In this document: positions 26,652 through 34,965 of the stretch, one piece after another
Layout of the letters: every line of letters starts with the position of its first letter
Position numbering within the stretch: position 1 is the first letter of the stretch
Assembly: GCA_937899415.1 (NCBI GenBank)
Contig: CALBPI010000018.1
Location: forward strand, 1-41,512
Length of the DNA stretch: 41,512 nt
Direction of reading: 5' to 3'
Source of the DNA: an uncultured Gammaproteobacteria bacterium
GTDB taxonomy: Bacteria > Pseudomonadota > Gammaproteobacteria > Steroidobacterales > Woeseiaceae
The notes under the pieces: model-generated
What the model saw: only the letters and a program-made list of their open reading frames with translations
Told to the model about the DNA's origin: nothing
Database searches by the model: none
Position numbers and translations under genes: made by a program

Positions 26652-26825
26652 TCAGTACACCTGCAGCGACATGCTGTTGTAGGGGTCGGTCGATACCTCA
26701 GGCGCTTCGAGCTCGAAGTCAGCTTCGGGCACATCCCCCGTCCATACCGTGTGGCCCAGATCGTTCATTTCGATCTTGGGGCGCGGGAGGCGAATCGTAT
26801 CGCCGATGTGGTTTGCGTCGTCCAT
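26652..26825 (-). CDS. Small conserved-looking protein, 57 residues
   Basis: Short gene reading MDDANHIGDTIRLPRPKIEM at the start, then a NDLGHTVWTGDV core and a C-terminal DPYNSMSLQVY. It has no signal peptide or Cys and is acidic. I recall proteins with the same DTIRLPxPxxExxDLGxTVW opening as the N-terminus of hypothetical proteins in marine Gammaproteobacteria, so I regard it as real rather than chance. GGGA lies near the start with imperfect spacing. It is divergent from acs, sharing its 207-bp promoter region, and convergent with the monooxygenase. Function unknown. Confidence 0.65.
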   Translation of the reverse strand: MDDANHIGDTIRLPRPKIEMNDLGHTVWTGDVPEADFELEAPEVSTDPYNSMSLQVY

Positions 26826-27032
26826 GACGGTCCCAGCGGCAGTCCCTTGTCGAACTTTATGGTAAATCGGTTGGATCGCGCCGATCTGTGACGGGGGTCA
26901 CAACCTGCGACACGCGGCTGGAGCGATCGAGAACGGTCACTTCTGGGGAATCAGCTGTGCCGCGGTTGGCACAAGCGCCTATTATTGGGCCGTCACGGGG
27001 ACACCAGAGATCGTCAAGCGCAGGGGGGCGGG
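26826..27032. promoter_or_regulatory. Divergent gap between the 57-residue gene and acs
   Basis: A 207-bp non-coding stretch that must contain the acs promoter. TTGGCA (26966-26971) and TATTAT (26980-26985) are present but only 8 bp apart, so they are not one sigma-70 promoter, and the -12/-24 pattern of sigma-54 is not met either. No further feature is seen. Confidence 0.3.
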
Positions 27033-28973
27033 ATGACGCGGCTGCAATCAGTCAATGAGTACTACCAAGAGCACGGATTCGTAGACGCTGCGGAATATGA
27101 AGCGCGCTACCAGCGTTCGATTGAAGACAACGAAGCCTACTGGGCAGAACAGGCAGGCTGCATTGACTGGTCGGCGCCGTTCACCAAGATAAAGGACGTC
27201 TCTTACTCCCGCGAGGACCTGCATATTCGCTGGTTCGAGGACGGCGAGCTCAACGTTTGCTTCAACTGCGTTGACCGCCATCTGGCTGACAAGCGCGACG
27301 ACACCGCCATTATCTGGGAGGGCGACGACCCCGATACGGCGCTCAAGATCAGCTACGGCGAGTTGTACGAGCGGGTCTGCCGGTTTGCCAACGTGCTCAA
27401 GGCGATGGGTGTCGCCAAGGGTGACCGCGTCACCCTTTACATGCCGATGATTCCCGAAGCCGCGATTGCAATGCTGGCCTGCGCGCGCATCGGCGCGATT
27501 CATTCGGTGGTGTTCGGCGGTTTCTCACCCGACGCTTTGGCGGGCCGCATCATCGATTGCGATTCCAGCGTGGTGATCACCGCCGACGAGGGCCGTCGCG
27601 GGGGCCGCACGATTCCGCTGAAAGCCAATGTGGATGCGGCCGCTGCGATCGAAGGGGTCGACTCACTGCAAAAGGTGCTCGTCGTGCAAAACACGGGCGG
27701 GGACATCGAATGGCACGGAGACCGCGACGTCTGGCTGCACGAAGCGGCCGAGCAGGTCGAGGCCGAGTGCCCTCCGGTGCCCATGAATGCAGAGGACCCG
27801 CTGTTCATTTTGTACACGTCGGGCTCCACCGGTAAGCCAAAAGGTGTGTTGCACACCAGTGGTGGCTACCTGGTTTACGCCACCACCACGTTTCGCGATG
27901 TCTTCAACTATCAGCCCGGCGATATCTATTGGTGCACCGCAGACGTCGGCTGGGTGACCGGGCATTCCTACATCGTTTACGGGCCGCTCTCGAACGGGGC
28001 CACGACGTTAATGTTCGAAGGCGTACCTACGTACCCCGACGCGTCGCGGCTTTGGGCGGTCTGCGACAAGCACGCCGTCAACATCTGCTACACCGCACCG
28101 ACGGCCATTCGTGCGCTGATGCGCGAGGGCGACGCGCCCGTGAAGCAAACCTCGCGCAAGTCGCTGCGCCTGCTCGGATCGGTCGGAGAGCCCATCAATC
28201 CGGAGGCCTGGGAGTGGTACTGCGACGTGGTCGGCGATGGCCGTTGTCCGATCGTGGACACCTGGTGGCAGACTGAAACCGGCGGTGTGCTCATCAGCCC
28301 GCTGCCAGGGGCCACAGCCCTGAAACCCGGCAGCGCGACGCGGCCGCTATTCGGTATCCAGCCGGCCTTACTGGATGCCGAGGGCAATGAGATCGCGGGC
28401 GAAGGCGCCGGCAACCTGGTCATCAAGGACAGCTGGCCGGGGCAGATGCGCACCGTCTACGGTGATCACCAACGATTCATCGATACGTACTTTTCCACCT
28501 TTGATGGCGTCTACACCACCGGCGACGGCGCGCGCCGAGATGCCGATGGCTACTACTGGATCACGGGGCGCGTTGACGACGTGCTCAACGTCTCCGGTCA
28601 CCGCATGGGCACAGCCGAGGTCGAGTCGGCACTTGTGGCTCACGAGAGTGTCGCTGAGGCGGCAGTGGTCGGCTACCCGCACGACATCAAGGGGCAGGGT
28701 ATCTACGTCTACGTCACGCTCATGGATGGTGTTGCGCCCAGCGAGGAACTGCGCAACGCACTCCGGCAGTGGGTCCGCAAGGAAATTGGCCCCATTGCAA
28801 CGCCCGATCTGATTCAGTGGGCGCCCGGCCTGCCGAAGACGCGCTCCGGCAAAATCATGCGGCGCATTCTGCGCAAAATTGCCGAGGACGATTTTGGCAA
28901 TCTGGGAGACACGTCAACACTGGCCGATCCCGGTGTGGTGGAGGACCTGATCGCCTCACGCCAGAACCGCTAA
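27033..28973 (+). CDS. acs: Acetyl-CoA synthetase (AMP-forming acetate-CoA ligase)
   Basis: Activates acetate (possibly propionate) to the CoA thioester through an acyl-adenylate. The 646-residue length is that of Acs. Motifs: the P-loop-like [12 protein letters not shown], the acyl pocket segment [36 protein letters not shown] and the C-terminal SGKIMRR with K607, the lysine that is acetylated for control in Salmonella Acs (K609). The ATG at 27033 is preferred because AGGGGGGCGGG precedes it; an upstream in-frame GTG would add 16 unlike residues. Downstream genes encode an acetate-type symporter, so this is the start of an acetate uptake and activation operon. Confidence 0.92.
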   Translation: MTRLQSVNEYYQEHGFVDAAEYEARYQRSIEDNEAYWAEQAGCIDWSAPFTKIKDVSYSREDLHIRWFEDGELNVCFNCVDRHLADKRDDTAIIWEGDDPDTALKISYGELYERVCRFANVLKAMGVAKGDRVTLYMPMIPEAAIAMLACARIGAIHSVVFGGFSPDALAGRIIDCDSSVVITADEGRRGGRTIPLKANVDAAAAIEGVDSLQKVLVVQNTGGDIEWHGDRDVWLHEAAEQVEAECPPVPMNAEDPLFILYTSGSTGKPKGVLHTSGGYLVYATTTFRDVFNYQPGDIYWCTADVGWVTGHSYIVYGPLSNGATTLMFEGVPTYPDASRLWAVCDKHAVNICYTAPTAIRALMREGDAPVKQTSRKSLRLLGSVGEPINPEAWEWYCDVVGDGRCPIVDTWWQTETGGVLISPLPGATALKPGSATRPLFGIQPALLDAEGNEIAGEGAGNLVIKDSWPGQMRTVYGDHQRFIDTYFSTFDGVYTTGDGARRDADGYYWITGRVDDVLNVSGHRMGTAEVESALVAHESVAEAAVVGYPHDIKGQGIYVYVTLMDGVAPSEELRNALRQWVRKEIGPIATPDLIQWAPGLPKTRSGKIMRRILRKIAEDDFGNLGDTSTLADPGVVEDLIASRQNR

Positions 28974-28998
28974 TCCCCATCACGTCTTAAGGCAGGAT

Positions 28999-29247
28999 AT
29001 GACCAACAAGAAGGGCTACTGGCGCGCGAACCTGCGCCTCGTGTTTGGCTGCATGGTGGTGTGGTTCATTGTCAGCTTCGGGTTCGGCATCATTCTTGTT
29101 GAGCCGCTCAACAACATAAGGATTGGTGGCTACAAGCTGGGGTTCTGGTTTGCCCAGCAGGGCTCCATCTATGTCTTTGTCGCGCTGATCTTCTTCTACG
29201 CGTGGCGGATCGGGAAGCTCGACCGCGAATACGGCGTCGCGGAGTAG
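28999..29247 (+). CDS. DUF4212 small subunit of a sodium:solute symporter
   Basis: An 82-residue protein with two transmembrane helices (about 14-33 and 54-70) separated by a short loop containing NNIRIGGYKLGFWFAQQG, which is characteristic of DUF4212. Members are found directly upstream of SSS-family symporter genes, as here with a 7-bp gap, and are assumed to be a subunit needed for the symporter. AGGCAGGAT precedes the ATG. Confidence 0.9.
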   Translation: MTNKKGYWRANLRLVFGCMVVWFIVSFGFGIILVEPLNNIRIGGYKLGFWFAQQGSIYVFVALIFFYAWRIGKLDREYGVAE

Positions 29248-29254
29248 CCTGCAG

Positions 29255-30985
29255 ATGACGCTGCAGACCCTCACCTATCTCGTCGTCGGCGCAACGTTTG
29301 CGTTGTACATTGGCATCGCGATCGCATCGCGTGTCGATTCGACCAACGATTTCTACGTTGCCGGTGGCGGCATTCACCCGATTGCCAACGGCATGGCCAC
29401 GGCCGCCGACTGGATGTCGGCTGCGTCGTTTATCTCGATGGCCGGGCTTATCGCCTTTATGGGTTACGGCGGATCCGTATTCCTCATGGGCTGGACGGGC
29501 GGCTACGTGTTGCTGGCCATGTTGCTCGCACCCTACCTGCGCAAATTTGGCAAGTTCACGGTGCCCGAGTTCATCGGCGACCGGTATTACTCCAAGGCCG
29601 CGCGCATCGTCGCTGTCATCTGCCTCATCATCGCCTCGATCACCTACGTCATCGGCCAGATGAAGGGCATCGGTGTGGCGTTTTCACGCTTCCTCGAGGT
29701 CGACTACAACGTGGGCCTGGCGATCGGCATGGCGATTGTCTTTTTCTACGCCGTTATGGGCGGCATGAAAGGCATCACCTACACACAGATCGCGCAGTAC
29801 TGCGTATTGATTCTCGCCTACACCATTCCGGCCATCTTCATTTCGCTGAACCTGACGGGTAACCCGTTCCCGCAGCTCGGCCTCGGTGACACCCTGGTAG
29901 GCACCTCGACGTACATGCTCGACAAGCTCGACCAGGTGGTCATGGAGTTGGGGTTTGCCGAGTACACGACTAATGCCAGGTTAAGCCTGACCAACATGTT
30001 CATGTACACGATGTCGCTGATGATCGGCACGGCGGGCTTGCCGCACGTCATCATCCGATTTTTCACCGTGCCCAAGGTCAAGGACGCACGCAGCTCGGCA
30101 GGCTGGGCGCTCGTGTTCATCGCGATCCTCTACACGACGGCACCGTCGGTTGCGGCCATGGCGCGCCTGAACTTCATGCAGACGATGGAGCCTGAGCCGG
30201 GCCAATACATGAAGTACGAAGAGCGTCCGAGCTGGGTCAGCAACTGGGAGAAGACGCGTTTGCTCGAGTTCGATGACAAGGACGGTGATGGTCGCATCCG
30301 CTACTCCGCTGACCCCGAAGTCAACGAAGTCAAAAAGATCGACAACGACATCATGGTCCTGGCCAACCCCGAAATCGCGCAGTTGCCCAATTGGGTCATT
30401 GCGCTTGTCGCGGCGGGCGGTCTCGCGGCGGCCTTGTCGACCGCGGCCGGCTTACTCCTCGCGATCTCTTCGTCGATCTCGCATGACTTGCTCAAGGGGG
30501 TGTTCAAACCGGACATCAGCGAACGGGAAGAGCTGCTGGCGAGCCGTGTCGCGATGGCAGGCGCGATTGGTGCGGCGGGCTATCTCGGGTTTAATCCGCC
30601 CGACTTCGCGGCCGGGACCGTGGCGCTGGCTTTCGGTCTTGCGGCATCTTCCATCTTCCCGGCGCTCATGATGGGCATCTTCTCGAAACGGATGAATAAG
30701 GAAGGCGCCATCGCGGGCATGGTCGCCGGCCTCGGGGTGACGTTGCTCTACGTGTTTCAGCACAAAGGCATCATGTTTGTCGCCAGCACGGCATTCCTGG
30801 GCGACCTGCCGGCCAACTGGTTCTTCGGTATCGAACCGAACGCCTTCGGTGCCGTGGGCGCCATCGTCAACTTCTCAGTGGCCTATGCCGTTTCTGCCAC
30901 GACGGCGCGCCCGCCTGAGCATATTCAGGATCTTGTCGAGGAGATTCGCGTACCGGGTGGCGCGGAAGGCGCAACGGGCCACTAG
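29255..30985 (+). CDS. Sodium:solute symporter (SSS family), probable acetate/short-chain acid transporter
   Basis: Inner-membrane Na+-coupled symporter of 576 residues with about 13 helices. The family signs are NDFYVAGGGIHPIANGMATAAD, in two parts, near residue 30, GGMKGITYTQ and AAGLLLAISSSISHDLLK. It belongs to the DUF4212-partnered branch related to ActP. A soluble loop (about residues 310-380) carries DKDGDGRIRYSAD (341-353), an EF-hand-like Ca2+ loop. The acs gene upstream makes acetate the most probable substrate. GGAG 10 bp before the ATG supports the start. Confidence 0.88.
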   Translation: MTLQTLTYLVVGATFALYIGIAIASRVDSTNDFYVAGGGIHPIANGMATAADWMSAASFISMAGLIAFMGYGGSVFLMGWTGGYVLLAMLLAPYLRKFGKFTVPEFIGDRYYSKAARIVAVICLIIASITYVIGQMKGIGVAFSRFLEVDYNVGLAIGMAIVFFYAVMGGMKGITYTQIAQYCVLILAYTIPAIFISLNLTGNPFPQLGLGDTLVGTSTYMLDKLDQVVMELGFAEYTTNARLSLTNMFMYTMSLMIGTAGLPHVIIRFFTVPKVKDARSSAGWALVFIAILYTTAPSVAAMARLNFMQTMEPEPGQYMKYEERPSWVSNWEKTRLLEFDDKDGDGRIRYSADPEVNEVKKIDNDIMVLANPEIAQLPNWVIALVAAGGLAAALSTAAGLLLAISSSISHDLLKGVFKPDISEREELLASRVAMAGAIGAAGYLGFNPPDFAAGTVALAFGLAASSIFPALMMGIFSKRMNKEGAIAGMVAGLGVTLLYVFQHKGIMFVASTAFLGDLPANWFFGIEPNAFGAVGAIVNFSVAYAVSATTARPPEHIQDLVEEIRVPGGAEGATGH

Positions 30986-31021
30986 TGGCAGATCCGTACC
31001 GAGTCGATTCAGGGACGCCGC

Positions 31022-31465
31022 ATGTGGAAAAACAAACACGTCATCATCGCGCTGCTTGTGGCCCCCGTGCTCGCGATCCTGGCGTGGTTCGCCGTGGACC
31101 GAATGGTGGCCGAGGAACCGCAGGCGGCCGTGGCGGGTGGTGCCTATGAACTTGTCGCCAGGCCCAACTGCCGCTACGCGAGCGGCGAATGCGAGCTCGT
31201 CAATAATGACTTTCAGCTCTCGCTGGCACTCAGCGACGGGGTCATGACGCTAAACGCGTCTCACGCGCTCAACGGCGTTCAGATCGCGTTCGGTGATTCG
31301 GCGGGAACGTACGGGGTGCCGCAGACGCTCGAGGGGGCAGGGCAGTCCTGGCAGCTCGCCTTCGCGGATGCGTCAGCTGACGAGTCGATTCGCGTGCTGG
31401 CCAGTGCGGGCGGTGCGAGCTATTACGCGGAAACCTCGCTGGCCTTTATCGGCAGCGCCGACTAG
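31022..31465 (+). CDS. Membrane-anchored extracytoplasmic protein of unknown function
   Basis: A 147-residue protein with one N-terminal hydrophobic helix (about 7-25, VIIALLVAPVLAILAWFAV) and a beta-rich domain that should face the periplasm. Two cysteines (RPNCRYASGECELVNND) could form a disulphide. It follows the symporter gene in the same orientation with a 36-bp gap, so it probably belongs to the acetate operon. I do not recognise a named family. Its TAG overlaps the stop codon of the convergent VUT transporter gene. Confidence 0.7.
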   Translation: MWKNKHVIIALLVAPVLAILAWFAVDRMVAEEPQAAVAGGAYELVARPNCRYASGECELVNNDFQLSLALSDGVMTLNASHALNGVQIAFGDSAGTYGVPQTLEGAGQSWQLAFADASADESIRVLASAGGASYYAETSLAFIGSAD

Positions 31466-32274
31466 GCACGATGCTCTGACGGCTCACCGCCGTACTCGGC
31501 CGCGTTGTCCTCAAGCTGCAGGTAGCGCCGTAACTTCGCGGTCAGGATGTAGAACGGTATTGTGTCGAGCAAAGCCGACCCGGCCTTGAAGGCGTAGTTG
31601 CCACCCACGAGGACGAGCAGCGACTGGAATGTCCGCTCGCCGGCCAGATAAGACGCCCCGAACGTGACTGCCACGACCGTGACGGAGTCGACAAGCTGGC
31701 TGGTCAGTGTTGAGAAGTTGTTGCGCACCCAGAGGTACTTACCCTTTGTGAGCCGCTTCAGGAAATGGAACACCTGGACGTCACAGTACTGCGCCGCGAT
31801 ATAGGCCAGCATCGAAGCCACGACGGCGCCTGACGTCGTGGCGTAGATGAGGTCGAACATCTGAATCGTGCCCGACAGGCTGTCGCCGCTCGGCAGTCCC
31901 ACGTCGCTGGCGAGCTCGATCGCCTGCCAGGGCGGGATCGCGGTGGCCGGCGCCGCGGGCACGATGTCGATAAGCCACATGACGAGCAGGATGAAGCCGT
32001 TTAGGCAGAGGCCGACGGTGACCATGAAATTGGCCCGCTTGCGGCCGTAAAGCTCACAGATGAGGTCGGTGCAGAGAAATGTCAGCGGGTAGGGCAGCAC
32101 GCCCGCGGCTACGACGAGCGGGCCAAAACTCAAGAAATGCGAGATGCCGATGACGTTGAGCAGCGTCATGGCGCAGAGGAACGTGCCGGCAAGAACGAGG
32201 AACACGCGTTCCCTGCGTTCATAGAGTTCGGAGCCGAATTCCGGTGCGTTTCCCTGCGGTGCCGCTGCAGTCAT
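31462..32274 (-). CDS. VUT/YhhQ-type queuosine precursor transporter
   Basis: Inner-membrane protein of 270 residues with six or seven helices. The COG1738 features are FLCTDLICELYGRKRAN after the third helix, IAAQYCDVQVFHFLKRLTKGKYLWVRNN, and STLTSQLVDSVTVV. In E. coli the homologue YhhQ imports preQ0/preQ1 for tRNA queuosine synthesis. The frame stays open upstream to 32949, but the ATG at 32274 begins the family-like sequence and the upstream part overlaps the divergent DUF4124 gene. Some members take other small ligands, so the substrate is by homology only. Confidence 0.85.
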   Translation of the reverse strand: MTAAAPQGNAPEFGSELYERRERVFLVLAGTFLCAMTLLNVIGISHFLSFGPLVVAAGVLPYPLTFLCTDLICELYGRKRANFMVTVGLCLNGFILLVMWLIDIVPAAPATAIPPWQAIELASDVGLPSGDSLSGTIQMFDLIYATTSGAVVASMLAYIAAQYCDVQVFHFLKRLTKGKYLWVRNNFSTLTSQLVDSVTVVAVTFGASYLAGERTFQSLLVLVGGNYAFKAGSALLDTIPFYILTAKLRRYLQLEDNAAEYGGEPSEHRA

Positions 32275-32376
32275 GAACCATCCACTCTGATAAGGCGTGC
32301 GCGATTGTGCACTTCGGGCTTTCGAAATGCGACGTAATCCGGATTCGGAAATCACCGGGCCTGCTACGATTTCCCT

Positions 32377-32856
32377 ATGAAACTGTTCGTCAAAGTGCTG
32401 TGTTTCGGGCTCGTACTGGCATTGGCCGGCCCGTTCTTGATGCGTGGCCCCGACGGCGAACCGCTCTACACGCCCGCCCAGGCCTGGCGGTCGCTGCAGG
32501 CGAGCTTGCCCAGCTTCGATGTGCCCCAGGTGCTCCCTTCGGAGCCTGTTGAGGTCTACCGCTGGCAGGATGCGAGCGGACAATGGCACTTTTCGGGCAC
32601 ACCACCCGCCGAGGGCACGGCCTACACGGTGCTTGAGATCGATCCGAAGACCAATACCGTGGGTACGGCACCGACACCGGTCGCCGACGAGCCGGCTGCC
32701 GAGGACGGCGAGGCCGAGGTGCTGGGCCCCGAAAACGCCATGTTGGGGCCCTATCCCAACCCCGAGGCCGTAAAGCAACTGCTTCAGGAGGTACAGGCGA
32801 TCCGAGAGGACGCCGAGCGCCGTGCCATTGAAGGGTTGGACGCCGACGCGCCCTGA
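32377..32856 (+). CDS. DUF4124-domain secreted or anchored protein
   Basis: A 159-residue protein with an N-terminal hydrophobic segment (about 4-21, FVKVLCFGLVLALAGPFL). A central short DUF4124-like motif, EVYRWQDASGQWHFSGTPP (58-76), is the classic YxWxDxxGxxHFSDxPP pattern of small periplasmic proteins. The C-terminal half is acidic then helical (AVKQLLQEVQAIREDAERR). Function is unknown; DUF4124 proteins are often found near cell-envelope genes. It is divergent from the VUT gene by 102 bp. Confidence 0.75.
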   Translation: MKLFVKVLCFGLVLALAGPFLMRGPDGEPLYTPAQAWRSLQASLPSFDVPQVLPSEPVEVYRWQDASGQWHFSGTPPAEGTAYTVLEIDPKTNTVGTAPTPVADEPAAEDGEAEVLGPENAMLGPYPNPEAVKQLLQEVQAIREDAERRAIEGLDADAP

Positions 32857-32904
32857 GCGCTCATTCCAGACGACCCGTCTTATGTGAACTTGCTCCCTCA
32901 GTGT

Positions 32905-32919
32905 CAACCGATTCGGTTG
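32905..32919. repeat. Inverted repeat CAACCGATTCGGTTG
   Basis: Seven-base arms around a single T, 49 bp after the DUF4124 stop and 72 bp before the secreted repeat protein gene. A second short hairpin, GGCGC-CAAT-GCGCC, lies at 32942-32955. Neither has a T tract, so operator or mRNA leader structure is more likely than termination. Confidence 0.4.
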
Positions 32920-32990
32920 GCGCGCGTTATTCCAGGTAACCGGCGCCAATGCGCCACGGAATGACGCAACGACCGACAGGGAGTAACACC

Positions 32991-33659
32991 ATGAGTAAGT
33001 CCAGGTTCTTTTTGGCCGCTACCGGCGCCTTGGTTCTGATCTGCGCCGCAGCCGCGCCCAACACGCAGGCGGCCTCCATACCGGGCTTTGAAGTCTACGC
33101 GTCGGCGGGTGAGCCAAATCGCAAGACGACGCGCAAGCGCAGTGGCAACACGGCCGAGCGTCGCACCACGCGTACGGGCAAGAACGGCAAGACCGCGACC
33201 CGCGAAGCGCGCCGTACCTACGACCGCGACAATCAGACGGTTCGTACCGAACGTCGCGCCACGGGCCCCAACGGACGCTCGGCCACATCGGATTCCACGC
33301 TCTCGCGCACCGAGAACGGCTACAACCGCAACACGACGGTGACCGGCCCCGAAGGCCGCACGGCCAACCGCAACACGGACGTCAGCTACGACCCCGAAAC
33401 GGGTGTGACGCGCGACCGCGTGACTACGGGCCCGAATGGCGGCGAGTGGACGCGTAACGACAACGCGCAGTGGGACCCGGACACCCAGACCTACACGCGT
33501 TCAAGCAGCCGCACTGCCCCCGACGGCCGCGAGCAGTCGCTCGATGTGACCGCGCAGCGCACAGAAACGGGCGCAACACGCAGCGCAACGCGGACGCGCG
33601 CCGACGGCACAGAGATCACGCGCACGCAGGAAGTCGAGCGCGAGGACGCCGACGACTGA
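32991..33659 (+). CDS. Secreted low-complexity repeat protein (TGPNGR repeats)
   Basis: A 222-residue protein with a cleavable signal (hydrophobic core FFLAATGALVLICAAAA, likely cut after NTQA). The rest is rich in Thr, Arg, Asn and Gly and lacks Cys. Degenerate units of about 20-25 residues carry TGPNGR, TGPEGR, TGPNGG, APDGRE and RADGTE turns alternating with YDRDNQT, YDPETGV and WDPDTQT strands. This resembles YD/RHS-like beta-strand repeats and may form a beta-solenoid or hairpin stack. Function unknown; a surface or envelope role is likely. GGAG lies just upstream of the ATG, and a strong terminator follows 69 bp after the stop. Confidence 0.75.
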   Translation: MSKSRFFLAATGALVLICAAAAPNTQAASIPGFEVYASAGEPNRKTTRKRSGNTAERRTTRTGKNGKTATREARRTYDRDNQTVRTERRATGPNGRSATSDSTLSRTENGYNRNTTVTGPEGRTANRNTDVSYDPETGVTRDRVTTGPNGGEWTRNDNAQWDPDTQTYTRSSSRTAPDGREQSLDVTAQRTETGATRSATRTRADGTEITRTQEVEREDADD

Positions 33660-33728
33660 GTTCACACCAACCGATCCCCCTCGAGGTACCGGCCGTTTCT
33701 TCCTGATTGCTTCCGGTACGCTCTCCTT

Positions 33729-33754
33729 CCCCGGCTTCGGCCGGGGTTTTTTTT
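33729..33754 (+). terminator. Rho-independent terminator after the repeat protein gene
   Basis: CCCCGGC (33729-33735), loop TTCG and GCCGGGG (33740-33746) form a very stable UUCG-type hairpin, followed by eight T (33747-33754). It separates the secreted repeat protein from the purine gene cluster. Confidence 0.92.
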
Positions 33755-33849
33755 GCCCGAGCCCCGCGCGCAGTTGCAACAGCTGCGCGCGCGCCGCACC
33801 ATCGAAGCGGGGGGCGGCCGTGATGCCGAAGACACAGGGCCACAACACA

Positions 33850-34965
33850 ATGAAACACTTTCTAAGCCTGACGCTGGCGGCCGCGCTGCTGGCGGGTTGC
33901 CATGCGTCGCACGACGCGTCCGAAACGACAACTGCCACGACGGAGGCAGCCACCACAGATGCTGCGGTGCCGATCAAGGTGGTCGTTGTGGCCATGTTCG
34001 AGCGTGGTGAGATCAGGGGCGATTCGCCGGGCGAGCTGCAGCTCTGGCTCGAGCGCCTGGCACTCGACACCGTGTATCCGTTTGCGATGGGCGAAGTGCC
34101 GCTGCACGGCAATGACGACGGCGTGCTGGCGCTGCTCACGGGCGGTGGCATTCCCAACGCGACGGCCTCGATCATGGCTTTGGGCACCGACACACGCTTC
34201 GATCTCTCGAATGCCTACTGGATCATTGCCGGCATCGCGGGCGGTGACCCCGTTGACTTGTCGCTGGGCTCCGCAGCCTGGGCGCGGCACATCGTCGACG
34301 GCGACTTGCTCTACGAGATCGATGGCCGTGAGATTCCGGGCGAGTGGCCTTATGGTCTGATCCCGCTGGGCGCCAAGGAACCCACCCAGGACCCCGTCGA
34401 CCTGTCGGGTTCCTGGTCGCTCGACACGATCAAATTCACGCTCAACCCTGGGCTCGTTGAGTGGGCCTACGAGGTCAGCAAGGACGTACCGCTGGCCGAT
34501 GCACCCGGTATCGCCGAGTTTCGCGAGCTCTACGCGGGCTACCCCAATGCGCAGCGACCGCCGTTCGTGACGATCGGCGACACACTGTCGGCCAGCACCT
34601 ACTGGCACGGCGCGCTGCTCAACGGCTGGGCCAATGACTGGGTGCGCCTCTACGCGGGTGGCGAGGCCAATTTCATGACCTCGAATATGGAAGACAGCGG
34701 GACGCTGACCGCGCTGCACCGGCTCGACCGGGCGGGCAAGGTCGACGCAGACCGCGTGCTCGTGCTGCGCACCGCCAGTAACTTCACGATGCCGCCCGAG
34801 GGTAAGACGGCCGTCTGGAGCAAGACGGCGCCGTACCCGGACAACGGCCTGCCCGCCATCGAGGCCGCGTTCCTCGTCGGTAACGCCGTGGTGCAGGCGC
34901 TTGTCGCCGATTGGGACACCTACCGCGACACGTTGCCAAGTGTCTCTGAAGAGGCCGGCGACTGA
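33850..34965 (+). CDS. Lipoprotein of the 'purine nucleoside permease' (NUP) family, probable nucleoside-cleaving enzyme
   Basis: A 371-residue exported protein with lipobox LAGC (C17) and a Thr/Ala linker. The name of the family (PF06516) comes from Candida NUP, but no transmembrane helix is present after the signal. Instead the sequence follows the nucleoside phosphorylase-I layout: an N-terminal strand KVVVVAMFERGE, GGGIPNATAS (98-107), AGIAGGDP..LSLG (127-140), the MED motif (M280, E281) and RTASN (307-311), where MTA/SAH nucleosidases have R-x-x-SD. I infer cleavage of purine nucleosides outside the cytoplasm. The start may instead be at 33820/33823, which only lengthens the signal. The stop overlaps the azgA ATG (TGATG), so the two are co-translated. 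Confidence 0.85.
   Translation: MKHFLSLTLAAALLAGCHASHDASETTTATTEAATTDAAVPIKVVVVAMFERGEIRGDSPGELQLWLERLALDTVYPFAMGEVPLHGNDDGVLALLTGGGIPNATASIMALGTDTRFDLSNAYWIIAGIAGGDPVDLSLGSAAWARHIVDGDLLYEIDGREIPGEWPYGLIPLGAKEPTQDPVDLSGSWSLDTIKFTLNPGLVEWAYEVSKDVPLADAPGIAEFRELYAGYPNAQRPPFVTIGDTLSASTYWHGALLNGWANDWVRLYAGGEANFMTSNMEDSGTLTALHRLDRAGKVDADRVLVLRTASNFTMPPEGKTAVWSKTAPYPDNGLPAIEAAFLVGNAVVQALVADWDTYRDTLPSVSEEAGD

Noticed and set aside
26966-26985. Sigma-54 or sigma-70 promoter before acs
   Set aside because: TGGCAC is not followed by TTGC at the proper distance, and TTGGCA to TATTAT spacing is 8 bp.
32275-32949. Upstream extension of the VUT transporter frame
   Set aside because: It lacks a family-like sequence and runs antisense through the DUF4124 gene; the ATG at 32274 begins the transporter proper.
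33755-33849. Purine riboswitch upstream of the NUP-azgA operon
   Set aside because: The leader between the terminator and start is too short and lacks the three-way-junction consensus.
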